Shown here piece after piece: positions 51,718-60,904 of a stretch of DNA of 64,000 bases; position 1 is the first letter of the stretch, and every line of letters begins with the position of its first letter. Below the pieces are notes generated by a model. The model saw only the letters and a list, made by a program, of their open reading frames with translations, did no database searches and was not told the origin of the DNA. Origin of the DNA: Acidobacteriaceae bacterium. GTDB taxonomy: Bacteria; Acidobacteriota; Terriglobia; Bryobacterales; Bryobacteraceae. The stretch covers positions 310,001 to 374,000 of the forward strand of contig JAFAYI010000031.1 in NCBI GenBank assembly GCA_019240475.1. The letters are read 5' to 3'. The translations under genes were made by a program, and so were the position numbers.

Positions 51718-52370
51718 TATGTCTGTCCTCTTTCGATTGCGAAGCTATAGCGTTGAATCTCGGTTCCAGGTTTGGCCGCCCGCAAAATCATGTCGTAGCG
51801 GCCTGTGGGAAACTTCGTCGTTGGCAATAAGACTGCCAGCGTGTCGGATGCGACGTCGCACGCCATTTTCAGAACCACCGCTCCCCCTTCGCGGCGAAAG
51901 TCGCATGTGTAGGCGTCCTGGGGCGCGGAATCCATTTCAAAGCTCAAGACGAACATCGGACGACGTCCATCCGTCTGAATCGGTTTTCCATCGCCTCGTG
52001 CAGCGGGGGCAATCGTCTCGATGCTTGAAAACGCCCGCGGCTGCTCCAGTCGCGGTATGTAAACCCAGCTCTGATAAGCCGTCACCGTAGCCAGGGCAAG
52101 CGCGACTACGCTGGGAATGAGCGCCGGCGCCCGGAACCAAGACGCCCAGCCCTGATTCCGAATGCCGCCGTGCGATTCCTCCGAATACTTTCGCTCCTCG
52201 CCCAGCACCTCTTTGACGTTCGCGATTGCAATCGCGCTCTGCCTTACCCGATCTCCACAAATTGCGCAATCGAATAGATGCGCTTCGAAATCACCCCGCT
52301 CTTCCGGCGTAAATTCGTCTAGCAGATATCTCTCGACCGCATTCGTCTCCTCTGCCACTCGATGCTCCAT
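51717..52370 (-). CDS. Membrane-bound zinc-finger anti-sigma factor
   Basis: 217 residues. The N terminus ERYLLDEFTPEERGDFEAHLFDCAIC has the HxxxCxxC zinc signature (His31, Cys35, Cys38) of ZAS-type anti-sigma factors, which bind an ECF sigma factor in the cytosol. One transmembrane helix is at about residues 82-102 (ALIPSVVALALATVTAYQS). The rest is periplasmic and may sense a signal or be a cleavage target. It follows the sigma gene by 40 bases and abuts the unknown gene. Confidence 0.88.
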   Translation of the reverse strand: MEHRVAEETNAVERYLLDEFTPEERGDFEAHLFDCAICGDRVRQSAIAIANVKEVLGEERKYSEESHGGIRNQGWASWFRAPALIPSVVALALATVTAYQSWVYIPRLEQPRAFSSIETIAPAARGDGKPIQTDGRRPMFVLSFEMDSAPQDAYTCDFRREGGAVVLKMACDVASDTLAVLLPTTKFPTGRYDMILRAAKPGTEIQRYSFAIERGQT

Positions 52371-52410
52371 AGGTCACTTAGCGTTTGGTGTAACGATCGC
52401 CCTATTCGTA

Positions 52411-53094
52411 TCAGGCTCCTATCGATTTTGCGAGTCCGCCCGCTTCACCCGGTTTTCGAAGCGCCGTCCGCAAGCGCGTCAGGGCGCGATGTATTCGCAC
52501 CCGCAGGTAGTCGCGATTGACTCCGAGTTCGCGAGCGACCGCGTCTTTATCCCTCTCCTCCAGAAACACCCGCCGCAGAATCTTACGGTCCGCATCCGAA
52601 AGCATCCCTAAACTGCTTCGTATCTGCGCTTTGCGCTCCTCAGTCACGAACTGTTGTTCGGGATCCGCTGCGCTGTCCGCGTTCTCCGGCGCGTTCTCAG
52701 GCACTTGTCTGTACCTCGCCTCTGCCCGGAAGGACTCCGACAGGATGTTTTCGCAAACCGAATTCACGAATGCCCCGAGCCGCTCCGGATATTCGATGGG
52801 ACCCTTGGTTCGCAGCCGCGTTAAGACGCGCAGAAATGTCTCCTGACGCACATCCTCCGCCAACTGCGAAGATCGCAGCCGCGCCCTTAACTTGATCCAA
52901 AGCAGATCGCCGAAGTAGCTTGTGAAGTGCCGCTCTATCTCGCCATCGCCTCGGCTAAGCCGCTCCACGTATTCACGGTCGAAGACGTATCGCTCCAATC
53001 GCCCCCCGCTTTTGTAGCTCCGATAATATAACGGCAGTCGGAGAGTAGCGGCGGGGGCAGGCGCCTTCGCCCCGGAAGAGATTTTGAGGGCCAT
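52411..53094 (-). CDS. ECF-type RNA polymerase sigma factor
   Basis: 227 residues. Region 2 is around LWIKLRARLRSSQLAEDVRQETFLRVLTRL, and region 4 is SLGMLSDADRKILRRVFLEERDKDAVARELGVNRDYLRVRIHRALTRL, whose HTH binds the -35 element. A ~40-residue N-terminal extension precedes region 2. It leads the operon with the anti-sigma factor, an unknown protein and the TPR-CHAT lipoprotein, so it likely controls its own operon and a further set of genes. No promoter motif was resolved in the 210 bases upstream. Confidence 0.9.
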   Translation of the reverse strand: MALKISSGAKAPAPAATLRLPLYYRSYKSGGRLERYVFDREYVERLSRGDGEIERHFTSYFGDLLWIKLRARLRSSQLAEDVRQETFLRVLTRLRTKGPIEYPERLGAFVNSVCENILSESFRAEARYRQVPENAPENADSAADPEQQFVTEERKAQIRSSLGMLSDADRKILRRVFLEERDKDAVARELGVNRDYLRVRIHRALTRLRTALRKPGEAGGLAKSIGA

Positions 53095-53304
53095 CTGTAC
53101 TTCGAGATAGCCGCGCTTACAATCACACGGCTATATGCCTTACTGACACTCGCGGCTATGGTGTATCAGTTCCTGGTAAATTTACTCGCCGCTATTACCA
53201 CTTGCGAAATGCGCGTGCTAGAGTGTACCGGTACGAACCCTTACAATGCAGCCTGCGCCCCGGACGATATGTGTTGTAGCCGGAAGCGCCGGGAGCAAAA
53301 TCTT

Positions 53305-53673
53305 ATGAGCTGCAGATATCAGGTTCGTATCTTCGAAAGCACGTCGGAAGACGGGGCCACTAGCGCCGGAACGATCGTCAAACCCACGGCTTTCACGCTG
53401 AGCGTCTACGCCTACTCGGGCGACGAAGCGGAAAAGTCGATCCGCAAAGACATCGCGAAGGGCAAACTCGCCTCCGGCCGTGTCTATCAAATAATGCCTG
53501 CGCTCTACAATTTCGAGTTTGTGCGTTCGGTAGCCTTTGCCAGCGATGGCTCCAGCCAACGTGTTTTCCTCGATCCGGCCAGCGGGCCGTTCTGCGAGTT
53601 CCGACGCATTCGCTTGCCCCACTCCACGGCCCATACCCAAACGGAATTCGAAGCCGCTACATCGCCCTGCTAG
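53305..53673 (+). CDS. Small protein of unknown function
   Basis: ATG at 53305 is preceded by GGGAG at a normal distance; an earlier in-frame start at 53158 would add 49 Cys-rich residues of low quality. The 122-residue product has blocks FTLSVYAYSGDEAEKSI and YNFEFVRSVAFASDGSSQRVF, with no signal peptide or membrane helix and no recognised family. It is divergent from the sigma gene and could be a target of the sigma factor, but this is only position. Confidence 0.45.
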   Translation: MSCRYQVRIFESTSEDGATSAGTIVKPTAFTLSVYAYSGDEAEKSIRKDIAKGKLASGRVYQIMPALYNFEFVRSVAFASDGSSQRVFLDPASGPFCEFRRIRLPHSTAHTQTEFEAATSPC

Positions 53674-53724
53674 GCGCCTCGAGGGAACCTCGTTCGGAAC
53701 GCAGGTCGCTCGCGCCGCGTGGCT

Positions 53725-54207
53725 CTAGAACGGTACGTCGTCGTCGGTGACTCCCATGCCGCCGAATGGATCTTCCTCCGGTGCGGCGCTGCCGGTCCGG
53801 CCCCGGCTCTGTCCACCCGCCGCGCGCGCTCCTGACCTCTGGCCGCCACCCTCGTATTCGCCCGATCCCTCGCCGCGCCCGCCCAGAAGAATCACCTCCT
53901 CGGCCACTACCTCGGTCGCGTATACCTTCTTCCCGTCCTTATCGTCGTAGCTTCGCGTCTGCAGCCGCCCTTCCACGTAAACCTGCTTGCCCTTGGTCAG
54001 GTAATTGGCCACGTTCTCTTGCCGCCACAGCACCACATTGGTCCAGTTGGTCTCCTCCTTCCACTCGTTGCTCTGCTGATCTTTCCAACTGCGGGTCGTG
54101 GCTACCGAGAATCGCGTCACCGACGCGCCGGACGCTGTAAACTTCGTCTCTGCGTCTCGCCCCAAATTTCCTATGAGGATCACTTTGTTCACGCTACGGG
54201 AAGCCAT
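53725..54207 (-). CDS. ssb: Single-stranded DNA-binding protein
   Basis: 160 residues. The OB fold covers ~1-108 with NKVILIGNLGRDAETKFT, SVATTRSWKD and VEGRLQTRSYDDKDGKK. A Gly/Ser/Arg-rich linker follows. The C-terminal acidic tip DDDVPF, which recruits replication and repair proteins, is intact. It forms tetramers that coat single-stranded DNA. It is transcribed alone. Confidence 0.96.
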   Translation of the reverse strand: MASRSVNKVILIGNLGRDAETKFTASGASVTRFSVATTRSWKDQQSNEWKEETNWTNVVLWRQENVANYLTKGKQVYVEGRLQTRSYDDKDGKKVYATEVVAEEVILLGGRGEGSGEYEGGGQRSGARAAGGQSRGRTGSAAPEEDPFGGMGVTDDDVPF

Positions 54208-54402
54208 AATCCACCGACCTTATCACACCGCTTGCCCACCCCTCGCGCTGATATTCTTTGGCGCCTCGTGCCACTCCACATTCAAACCAGTGAATGGCAA
54301 CGGCCCCTGTTCCGGTTAAATTCCGTGTTGGTCCATCGGTTTTTGGAGCATAATAATGAGACCAGCGGCCCGCAAGAGCTGGCCGAAGAATCTTGGGGGG
54401 TT

Positions 54403-55752
54403 ATGGCTTCGCGATTCCACCGATCGTGTTCGCCTGGCGAGTGCAGCGTCTCTGCCCTTCGCCTTCTAGCCGGTGTGTCCCGGCTGCCCGTGCTCCTGCT
54501 CCTCGCCTTGGCGCTCCCTCCTTGCGCCGCCCCACAATTTCTGCTCAAACCCACCGCTCCGGGCGAACCCGTCCGCCTGATACCCACGGACCTCGCCACT
54601 CTCGAATCCGCGGAAGAGCGGAAAGACCTTCCTTGCACCGTCACTCAGCACAAGCCCGAGCTCGGTTTCGATCTTCGGTTCCATAGCGGTTACGAAGTCG
54701 CCATGCCGCTTCGCGAGCTCTCGGGCGGCGGAGAAGTATTGACCATCCTATTCCGCGTTGCTTCGCAAGACGATCCCCACAAAGCCACTTACTTTGTCCA
54801 GCACTATCGGGTTCCTCCCATTGACGACGATGCGAAAGGCGATGCCCTGCTTGAGGGAGTGGTTGATCTCGGCGAAGGTAAGTACCACATTCAATGGCTG
54901 ATGCGAGACCGCGAAGAGCATATCTGCTCTTCCAATTGGGATGTCGAGGCTGCTCTCCCTCCTAAAGACAAACCCATGCCGCTGTTCATCGCTCCCAAAG
55001 AGGTGGCGGAAACGCTGCCCGAGCCATTCATCGACGATTCGCCTCAATCACCGCCTCGCCAATCTGAGCGGAGCCCCCAACCGAGCGGGAAGAATGCGGA
55101 AAGCGCGAAGACTTTGGAAAGCCTGGACCTCAAGCTTTTGGTGAACTTCGCTCCGCAAAACTCGCTCTCACCAGCTCTTCAGCGCAGCGATACCGATGCT
55201 CTCGTCAGCATCCTCAAAGCCATCCAGCGCGACCCACATGTGGCCCGCCTATCCCTGGTCGCCTTCAATATCGAAGAGAGCCGCATCGTCTACCGACAAG
55301 AAACCGCCGAGCAGATCGATTTGCCGGCCCTGGGCAAGGCCCTTAACACCATGAAACTTGGCACCATTAACGTAGCTCGCCTCGGCGAACGTCATAGCCG
55401 GACCGAGTTCCTCGAGGATCTGATTCAGCAGGAAGTCGGAACCGCCGTGCATCCCGACGCCGTGATCTTCGCAGGACCAAAGGCCATGCTCGACGCCGAT
55501 GTACCCCAAGACGACCTCCGGCGCATCGGAGATATTGAGTGCCCGGTCTTCTACATGAACTATAATTTGAATCCGCAGGCGGTCCCTTGGAAAGATTCCA
55601 TCAGCCACGCCATCCGCGCATTCAAAGGCACCGAATACACCATCTCGCGGCCGCGCGATCTCTGGACCTCCACCACGGAAATGTTGGACCGCATTCTTCG
55701 CAACAAACGCCAGCGTTCGCTTGCCGCCGCATCATCGCGTGGCGGCCAATGA
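54403..55752 (+). CDS. Secreted protein of unknown function
   Basis: The ATG at 54403 is the last start before a signal-peptide-like segment (residues ~25-44, LPVLLLLALALPPCAAPQ); the frame is open much further upstream, across the ssb leader, but that part is not protein-like. Total 449 residues. An N-terminal beta-rich part (~50-200) is followed by a Pro/Ser/Gln-rich linker near 205-235. Then comes a domain of alternating strands and helices (VSILKAIQRDPHVARLSLVAFN, HPDAVIFAGPKAMLD). The second domain could be a Rossmann or von Willebrand A-like fold, but no metal-binding DxSxS motif is seen. Function unknown. Confidence 0.65.
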   Translation: MASRFHRSCSPGECSVSALRLLAGVSRLPVLLLLALALPPCAAPQFLLKPTAPGEPVRLIPTDLATLESAEERKDLPCTVTQHKPELGFDLRFHSGYEVAMPLRELSGGGEVLTILFRVASQDDPHKATYFVQHYRVPPIDDDAKGDALLEGVVDLGEGKYHIQWLMRDREEHICSSNWDVEAALPPKDKPMPLFIAPKEVAETLPEPFIDDSPQSPPRQSERSPQPSGKNAESAKTLESLDLKLLVNFAPQNSLSPALQRSDTDALVSILKAIQRDPHVARLSLVAFNIEESRIVYRQETAEQIDLPALGKALNTMKLGTINVARLGERHSRTEFLEDLIQQEVGTAVHPDAVIFAGPKAMLDADVPQDDLRRIGDIECPVFYMNYNLNPQAVPWKDSISHAIRAFKGTEYTISRPRDLWTSTTEMLDRILRNKRQRSLAAASSRGGQ

Positions 55753-55833
55753 TGGGCATCCGTATCCGCCGCATCGCCGCTTCCGAGCGCGAATCCTTTC
55801 GAGGTAACCTGTAAGCATCAGGGGAGACTCTAT

Positions 55834-56418
55834 ATGGGATTTCGAGTGCTACGCGTCAGCATTCCAGTCTCTACGTTGCTGGTGAGCTTCGCGCTTTCTG
55901 CTTACGGGCAGGCCCGTTTATCCGATTACAAGAACAATCTTGCGCCACACGTCCGCTCGCCGCAGCGCGCCGTCGATCGCATGCTCGAAATCGCCAAGCT
56001 CAAGCCCGGCGAAACGCTCTACGACCTCGGTTGCGGAGAAGGTCAGATCCTCATCGCCGCCGCCGAGCGCTATAAGGTCAAAGCCGTCGGCATCGAAATC
56101 TCCCGCGACCTCGCCGATACCGCCGCCGAAAAGGTTCGCAAAGCGAAACTGCAGTCGCAGGTCACCATTGTTCATGGCGACTTCATGCAGACCGATCTCA
56201 GCAAGGCCGATGTCGTCACTCTCTACCTTGCTCCGCTCGCCAACGAAAGCCTCCGTCCCAATCTCGAGCGCTACTTGCGTCCTCATACTCGCGTGGTCTC
56301 CTACGATTACCCGATCCCGGAATGGAAGCCTATCGATACTTCCGAATCGCAGGGCCGCAGTGGCGCGGTTCACACGATCTACCTCTACGAAATTCCAGAT
56401 TCCATTGTGAAGAAGTAG
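55834..56418 (+). CDS. Class I SAM methyltransferase with an N-terminal signal-like segment
   Basis: 194 residues. The SAM motif I is LYDLGCGEGQILIAAAE, motif II has VGIEIS and the post-II strand is VTIVHGDFMQTD, close to the FAM173/small lysine-methyltransferase type. The first ~27 residues (VSIPVSTLLVSFALSAYGQ) form a signal peptide or membrane anchor, unusual because SAM is cytosolic. It might be a membrane anchor rather than an export signal. It leads a compact row with the PfkB kinase and rhomboid genes. Confidence 0.8.
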   Translation: MGFRVLRVSIPVSTLLVSFALSAYGQARLSDYKNNLAPHVRSPQRAVDRMLEIAKLKPGETLYDLGCGEGQILIAAAERYKVKAVGIEISRDLADTAAEKVRKAKLQSQVTIVHGDFMQTDLSKADVVTLYLAPLANESLRPNLERYLRPHTRVVSYDYPIPEWKPIDTSESQGRSGAVHTIYLYEIPDSIVKK

Positions 56419-56435
56419 GCCGGGTTCACTTCAGC

Positions 56436-57431
56436 TTGTCGACTCCGGCCTTTGACGTCCTCGGTATCGGTCTGAACGCTACCGATACGCTCCTGCTCGT
56501 TGAGGAGTTCCCGCCATACGCGGGCAAAGCGCCCTTCCACCGTGAGTTGCTCAGCCCAGGCGGCCAGGTCGCGACCGCCATTGTCGCCTGCGCGCGCCTC
56601 GGTCTGCGCGCCAGGTATATCGGCACAATCGGCGACGATCATCGCGGCAACATCCAGCGCGAGAGCCTCGAAGGGACCGGCATCGACACTTCCGGCCTGA
56701 TCGTCCGCTCCGGCTGCCCGAACCAAACCGCCTATATCGTCATCGATCAGCGCACCGGCGAGCGCACCGTCTTCTGGCAGCGCGCCGAATGCCTCCGTCT
56801 TCATCCCGCCGAGCTCCGTGCCGAAGACATAGCCAACTGCCGCCTGCTCCACATCGATGGCTACGACATCGAAGCCGCCGCTTACGCGGCCTCGCTCGCC
56901 CGCGCCCGCGGGGTTCCCGTCTCGCTCGACGTCGATACCGTCTATCCTGGTTTTGATTCTGTGCTTCAACACGTCGACTATCTCGTCGCAGGCTCCAACT
57001 GGCCTGCCAAGTGGACCGGCGAAACCGATCCCTTCGCCGCTCTTAGCCGTCTGCGCCGCCAATATGGCATGCGCGTCGCAGCCATGACGCTCGGACACCG
57101 CGGCGCTCTTGCCCTCTCTTCCGAAGGCTGGACCTATTCCGCCGCCTTCGAAGTCGCCTGTTCCGATACGACCGGCGCGGGCGACGTCTTTCACGGCGCG
57201 TTCTGCTACGCCGTCCTTCGCGGCTTCGACATGCAGGCCGCGCTCGATTTCTCCAACGCCGCCGCCGCCATCAACTGCACGGCTATCGGCGCGCGCGGTT
57301 GCGTTCCCATGCTCTCCGATGTCGATGCGCTTCTCGCGAAAGCTTCCGCGGGTCGCGCCCGCCGCGTGTCTGCTCCCGATATCGGCGAACGCGTCTCTTC
57401 CGAACCGTTGGCCCGCGCCACCGAAGCCTGA
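56436..57431 (+). CDS. PfkB/ribokinase-family sugar kinase
   Basis: The first plausible in-frame start after the methyltransferase stop is TTG at 56436, giving a protein of 331 residues that opens on the first strand FDVLGIGLNATDTLLLV. Motifs are PGGQVATAIVACARLGL near the N terminus and the catalytic SDTTGAGDVFHGAF (base Asp in GAGD) near the C terminus. The family phosphorylates sugars, nucleosides or sulfofructose. The substrate cannot be told. It is followed 6 bases later by the rhomboid gene. Confidence 0.85.
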   Translation: MSTPAFDVLGIGLNATDTLLLVEEFPPYAGKAPFHRELLSPGGQVATAIVACARLGLRARYIGTIGDDHRGNIQRESLEGTGIDTSGLIVRSGCPNQTAYIVIDQRTGERTVFWQRAECLRLHPAELRAEDIANCRLLHIDGYDIEAAAYAASLARARGVPVSLDVDTVYPGFDSVLQHVDYLVAGSNWPAKWTGETDPFAALSRLRRQYGMRVAAMTLGHRGALALSSEGWTYSAAFEVACSDTTGAGDVFHGAFCYAVLRGFDMQAALDFSNAAAAINCTAIGARGCVPMLSDVDALLAKASAGRARRVSAPDIGERVSSEPLARATEA

Positions 57432-57437
57432 CCTTCC

Positions 57438-58100
57438 ATGATTCCGCTGCGCGCGCTGCTCTATCGCAACTCGACTCCGGTAATGACCCTGCTCATCATT
57501 GCCGTTAACGTCCTGTGCTTCTTCTACGAACTGTCCCTTCCGCCTTACATCCGCGAAGCTTTCATCGAACACTACGGTCTGGTCCCCGATGAACTGCACC
57601 TCAGCGCCCTCGTCACCTCCATGTTTCTGCATGGCGGATGGCTACATCTCATCGGCAACATGTGGTTCTTCTGGGTCTTCGGCTCTCATATCGAGGACGC
57701 CATCGGGCCCGCGAAATTCCTGCTGTTCTATCTGCTCTCCGGCATCGCCTCCGCCGTCGTGCAATTCTTTACGAGCTTCGGCAGCCCCATACCCACCATC
57801 GGCGCAAGCGGCGCCATCGCCGGCATCATGGGCGCCTTCGTCGTGCTCTACCCTCGCGTCCGGGTGGTCACGCTGATCTTCATCGTCGTCTTCATCACCA
57901 CGATTGAGCTTCCCGCCGCCTGGATGCTCATCTACTGGTTCGCCATTCAGTTGCTGAGCGGCTTCAGTTCGTTCGCCGCCATCTCGCGCAACACAGGCGG
58001 CGTCGCCTGGTTCGCCCACGTCGGCGGGTTTCTGTTCGGCTTGCTGCTCATTCGACTCTTCGCCCCCACTCGCGCCCGCTATTCGCAGTGGGTTCAATGA
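57438..58100 (+). CDS. Rhomboid-family intramembrane serine protease
   Basis: 220 residues with six hydrophobic segments. The nucleophile Ser124 is in the GASGA motif (residues 122-126) and the partner His194 is in WFAHVGGFLFG; the HGGWLHLIGNMWFF segment in the second membrane region is also standard. Both catalytic residues are intact, so it should cleave membrane proteins within the bilayer. It sits in a plus-strand row with the PfkB kinase and bshB1. Confidence 0.94.
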   Translation: MIPLRALLYRNSTPVMTLLIIAVNVLCFFYELSLPPYIREAFIEHYGLVPDELHLSALVTSMFLHGGWLHLIGNMWFFWVFGSHIEDAIGPAKFLLFYLLSGIASAVVQFFTSFGSPIPTIGASGAIAGIMGAFVVLYPRVRVVTLIFIVVFITTIELPAAWMLIYWFAIQLLSGFSSFAAISRNTGGVAWFAHVGGFLFGLLLIRLFAPTRARYSQWVQ

Positions 58101-58128
58101 TTCGCCTTCGCTGATCCGGCTCTCCTGC

Positions 58129-58881
58129 ATGCACGAACCGAGCGACCCCAACCAGCCCTTTGAAAATCTCCGGCCGCTAGACATTCTCGCCATCGCCGCT
58201 CACCCCGATGACGTGGAGCAAACCTGCGGCGGCACGCTCATCCGGATGGCCGAAGGCGGCTATCGCACCGGCATTCTCGATCTCACGGCCGGGGATATGG
58301 GCAGCCGCGGCGCCCCGGACCTGCGCATCCGGGAATCTAAAGCCGCTGCTCGCCATCTGCTTCTCGCCTGGCGCGAAAATCTCCGGTGGCCCGATGCGCG
58401 CCTTGAGAACAATATCGGCGCCCGCATGACCCTCGCCGGCGTCATACGCCGCCTCCGCCCCCGGACCGTGATCCTGCCTTACTGGACCGGCCGCCATCCC
58501 GATCACTACCGGGCCTCGGCACTCGGCTACGAAGCATGTTTTCTATCCGGCCTGCGCCGCCTCGAAGAGGATGTTCCGCCGCACCGGCCGTTCAAGATTC
58601 TATATTCGTCTCTTTACGCCAACGTCACGCCGTCCTTCGTCGTCGATATTTCGCGCCAGTTCGAGCGCCGCATGTCCGCTCTGCTCAGCTACGCCTCCCA
58701 GTACGGCGATAGCGATACCGCTTCGGGCCTGTTTCCTTCGCACAAAGAAGTCGGGGAGCGCCTCGCCGCTGTTGCTCGCTTCTACGGCAACTTAATCGGC
58801 GTCCGTTATGGCGAGCCGTTCGTCGTCAAGGAAGCGATCGAAATAGAAGACATTGTGAACATGCCCGTGCGCAGCATCTGA
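58129..58881 (+). CDS. bshB1: Bacillithiol biosynthesis deacetylase BshB1-like
   Basis: 250 residues. The LmbE-type zinc motif AHPDD is at 24-28, followed by CGGTLIRMAEGGYRTGILDLTAGDMGSRG, a nearly diagnostic BshB1 stretch, and later LPYWTGRHPDHYRA with the third zinc ligand. BshB1 removes the acetyl group from GlcNAc-malate in bacillithiol synthesis. This thiol is known from Firmicutes and some Acidobacteria and Bacteroidetes. The other bsh genes are not in the window. Confidence 0.88.
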   Translation: MHEPSDPNQPFENLRPLDILAIAAHPDDVEQTCGGTLIRMAEGGYRTGILDLTAGDMGSRGAPDLRIRESKAAARHLLLAWRENLRWPDARLENNIGARMTLAGVIRRLRPRTVILPYWTGRHPDHYRASALGYEACFLSGLRRLEEDVPPHRPFKILYSSLYANVTPSFVVDISRQFERRMSALLSYASQYGDSDTASGLFPSHKEVGERLAAVARFYGNLIGVRYGEPFVVKEAIEIEDIVNMPVRSI

Positions 58882-58884
58882 CCC

Positions 58885-59541
58885 TCAGCGGATCTTCATT
58901 CTCACCTTCAACGGCGCCGTCACCACAAACCCAATCTCCGTCCCGGCCGGAAGCACTACCGTCCGCCTGGCCGTATTGATCACCTTTTCATGCGCGCCTC
59001 GCTCTTCCCATGCCGCCGTTCGAACGCGCACCGCGCCGTCTTCTCTCGTTTCGACACTGCTGACCGCGAGGCTCAGATTCGCTCTGCCGTGCAGCAGCGG
59101 CGCTTTGTGGGCCTCTACCACGCGTCCCATCACCCTCGCGCCGGCATCGGCGATCACCATGCCGCTCTCGACAATCGGCGATGCCAGCGTGGCGCGAAAC
59201 ACGTCTCCCGTGCGGTTGCGATCCGTGCCTATTCGTTCGGCGAGCCGGACGGAAAGCCTGGTTCCAGGTCGAATCGTGATGGTCTTCGTTTCCGCTACCG
59301 CGTTCGGCTTTGCCGCATTCTTGTTCTTCTCTCTCGCATCCGGCTGAGTCGTTGCCGCCGGGGCCTCCGTTTTCTCAACCGCCCTCGGGGCCAATACGCC
59401 GTCATGGATCTGGTGGGTTCGCGACCACAGCAGCGCCGCTCCCACCACCGCGATCATTCCTCCAAAGAACGCAGCGGCGATTTTAACCCCAATCGACCAA
59501 CCGGCTGCCCGGCGGCTCGCCCTCGCGCGATCCCCTTCCAT
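58885..59541 (-). CDS. Membrane-anchored hypothetical protein (TrbI/SH3-like beta domain)
   Basis: 218 residues. A single transmembrane helix lies at ~15-40 (GVKIAAAFFGGMIAVVGAALLW). An Ala/Lys-rich linker follows, then a beta domain with TIRPGTRLSVRLAERIGTDRNRTGDVFRATLASPIV and VIADAGARVMGRVV. Proteins with this domain are frequent in Acidobacteria; no role is known. It is convergent with bshB1 (3 bases between stops) and divergent from the antiporter gene. Confidence 0.65.
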   Translation of the reverse strand: MEGDRARASRRAAGWSIGVKIAAAFFGGMIAVVGAALLWSRTHQIHDGVLAPRAVEKTEAPAATTQPDAREKNKNAAKPNAVAETKTITIRPGTRLSVRLAERIGTDRNRTGDVFRATLASPIVESGMVIADAGARVMGRVVEAHKAPLLHGRANLSLAVSSVETREDGAVRVRTAAWEERGAHEKVINTARRTVVLPAGTEIGFVVTAPLKVRMKIR

Positions 59542-59629
59542 AACTCCTTAGACGGGATTTCCCACGGGATGCTTCACCCATCCGCCTGCTTCTCAAAACC
59601 TACTGCGGGAACATGGAAGAACTGCCCAC

Positions 59630-60904
59630 ATGCACGTTGCCGCCAACATTCTAGTCATCGGGGCGCTTGTATTCATCGCTCATGCGTTAACCGGCCTGTT
59701 CAGCCGCACGCGCGTGCCCGATGTTCTTCTACTCACCCTTATCGGGATTCTACTCGGTCCCGTGCTTCACGTGGTCACCCCTGAAAACTTCGGCGCGGTC
59801 GGCCCTGTCTTTGCCACCGTCACTCTCATCATTCTTCTCTTCGAAGCCGGCCTCAGCCTCGATCTCGACGTCATGCGCGGCGCCATGCGCGCCACCTGCA
59901 GCCTCACGCTCGTCAATTTCTTCCTCACCATGTTCGCCGTCGGTATCGCCGCCCACCTGCTCCTTGGCGGGGACCTCCGCTTCATGCTCATGCTTGGCGC
60001 CATCATTGGTTCCACCTCACCCGCCGTCATCGTTCCGCTGATCAAGCGTCTCGAACTGGCTCAATCCACCAAAACCATCCTGTTCCTTGAGTCCGCCATC
60101 AGCGATGTCATCAGCATCGTCGTCGCCATCGGGTTCATGGATAGCTATCGCTATGGCAAGCTTCAACTCGGGCCCATGCTCGGCCAGCTCATCGCCACGC
60201 TGGTCACAGCCGTTATCGCCGGTTTCGCCGGCGCGTTCTTCTGGTCCGCGCTCCTGCGCCGCATCCGCGGCCTCGAAAATTCCATCTTCACCACCCCGGC
60301 TTTCGTCTTCGTCCTCTTTGGCCTGGTCGAACTTCTCGGCTTCAGCGGCTACGTCGCCGCCGTCGTGTTCGGCGCCGTGCTCGGCAACATCGAAGTTTTC
60401 CACGGCATGGTTTGGATGCGCCGCTATGTCCCGAGCGAAGCCATCGCCCTCAACGAAACCGAGCGCGTCTTCTTCGGTGAAGTCGTCTTTCTACTTAAAA
60501 CATTTTTCTTCGTGTATGTCGGCGTCTCGATTCGCTTCACCAACTACCGAATGGTCTATATCGCGCTCGCTCTCACCGCGCTCATATTCGTAATTCGCAT
60601 CCCCGCCGTCTTCATCGGCCTCGGTCGCGCCACTCCCGTCCGCGACGCCTCGCTCGCCGCCATTATGAGTCCCAAAGGCTTGGCCGCCGTTGTTCTCGCC
60701 TCGATCCCACTTGAGCGCCAAATCCCCGGCGGCGATGCCGTTCGCGCCATCACTTACAACGTCGTTTTTCTCAGCATCGTCTTCACCTCCGTCCTCAGTT
60801 TCCTTGTCGAACGAACCTTCGTCGCAAGAATCTATGCGCTATTTTTCCGCCGCTTTGGCCGCGCGCTTCCGGCTCCGGCCGCCGTCCCAATCAGCGACGC
60901 CTAG
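59630..60904 (+). CDS. Cation:proton antiporter (CPA family)
   Basis: 424 residues, about 12 helices. Typical blocks are VPDVLLLTLIGILLGP, LLFEAGLSLDLDVM, the unwound helix IGSTSPAVIVPLIKR and the ion-binding ESAISDVISIVVA with an acidic residue. These fit the CPA1/CPA2 Na+(K+)/H+ antiporters; the exact ion is not told by the sequence. No TrkA-N/RCK regulatory domain is attached. It probably serves pH and ion balance at the inner membrane. Confidence 0.9.
   Translation: MHVAANILVIGALVFIAHALTGLFSRTRVPDVLLLTLIGILLGPVLHVVTPENFGAVGPVFATVTLIILLFEAGLSLDLDVMRGAMRATCSLTLVNFFLTMFAVGIAAHLLLGGDLRFMLMLGAIIGSTSPAVIVPLIKRLELAQSTKTILFLESAISDVISIVVAIGFMDSYRYGKLQLGPMLGQLIATLVTAVIAGFAGAFFWSALLRRIRGLENSIFTTPAFVFVLFGLVELLGFSGYVAAVVFGAVLGNIEVFHGMVWMRRYVPSEAIALNETERVFFGEVVFLLKTFFFVYVGVSIRFTNYRMVYIALALTALIFVIRIPAVFIGLGRATPVRDASLAAIMSPKGLAAVVLASIPLERQIPGGDAVRAITYNVVFLSIVFTSVLSFLVERTFVARIYALFFRRFGRALPAPAAVPISDA

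Noticed and set aside
56385..57632. 415-codon minus-strand open frame over the PfkB kinase gene
   Set aside because: Gly/Asp/Glu-rich shadow; the PfkB motifs are in the plus frame.
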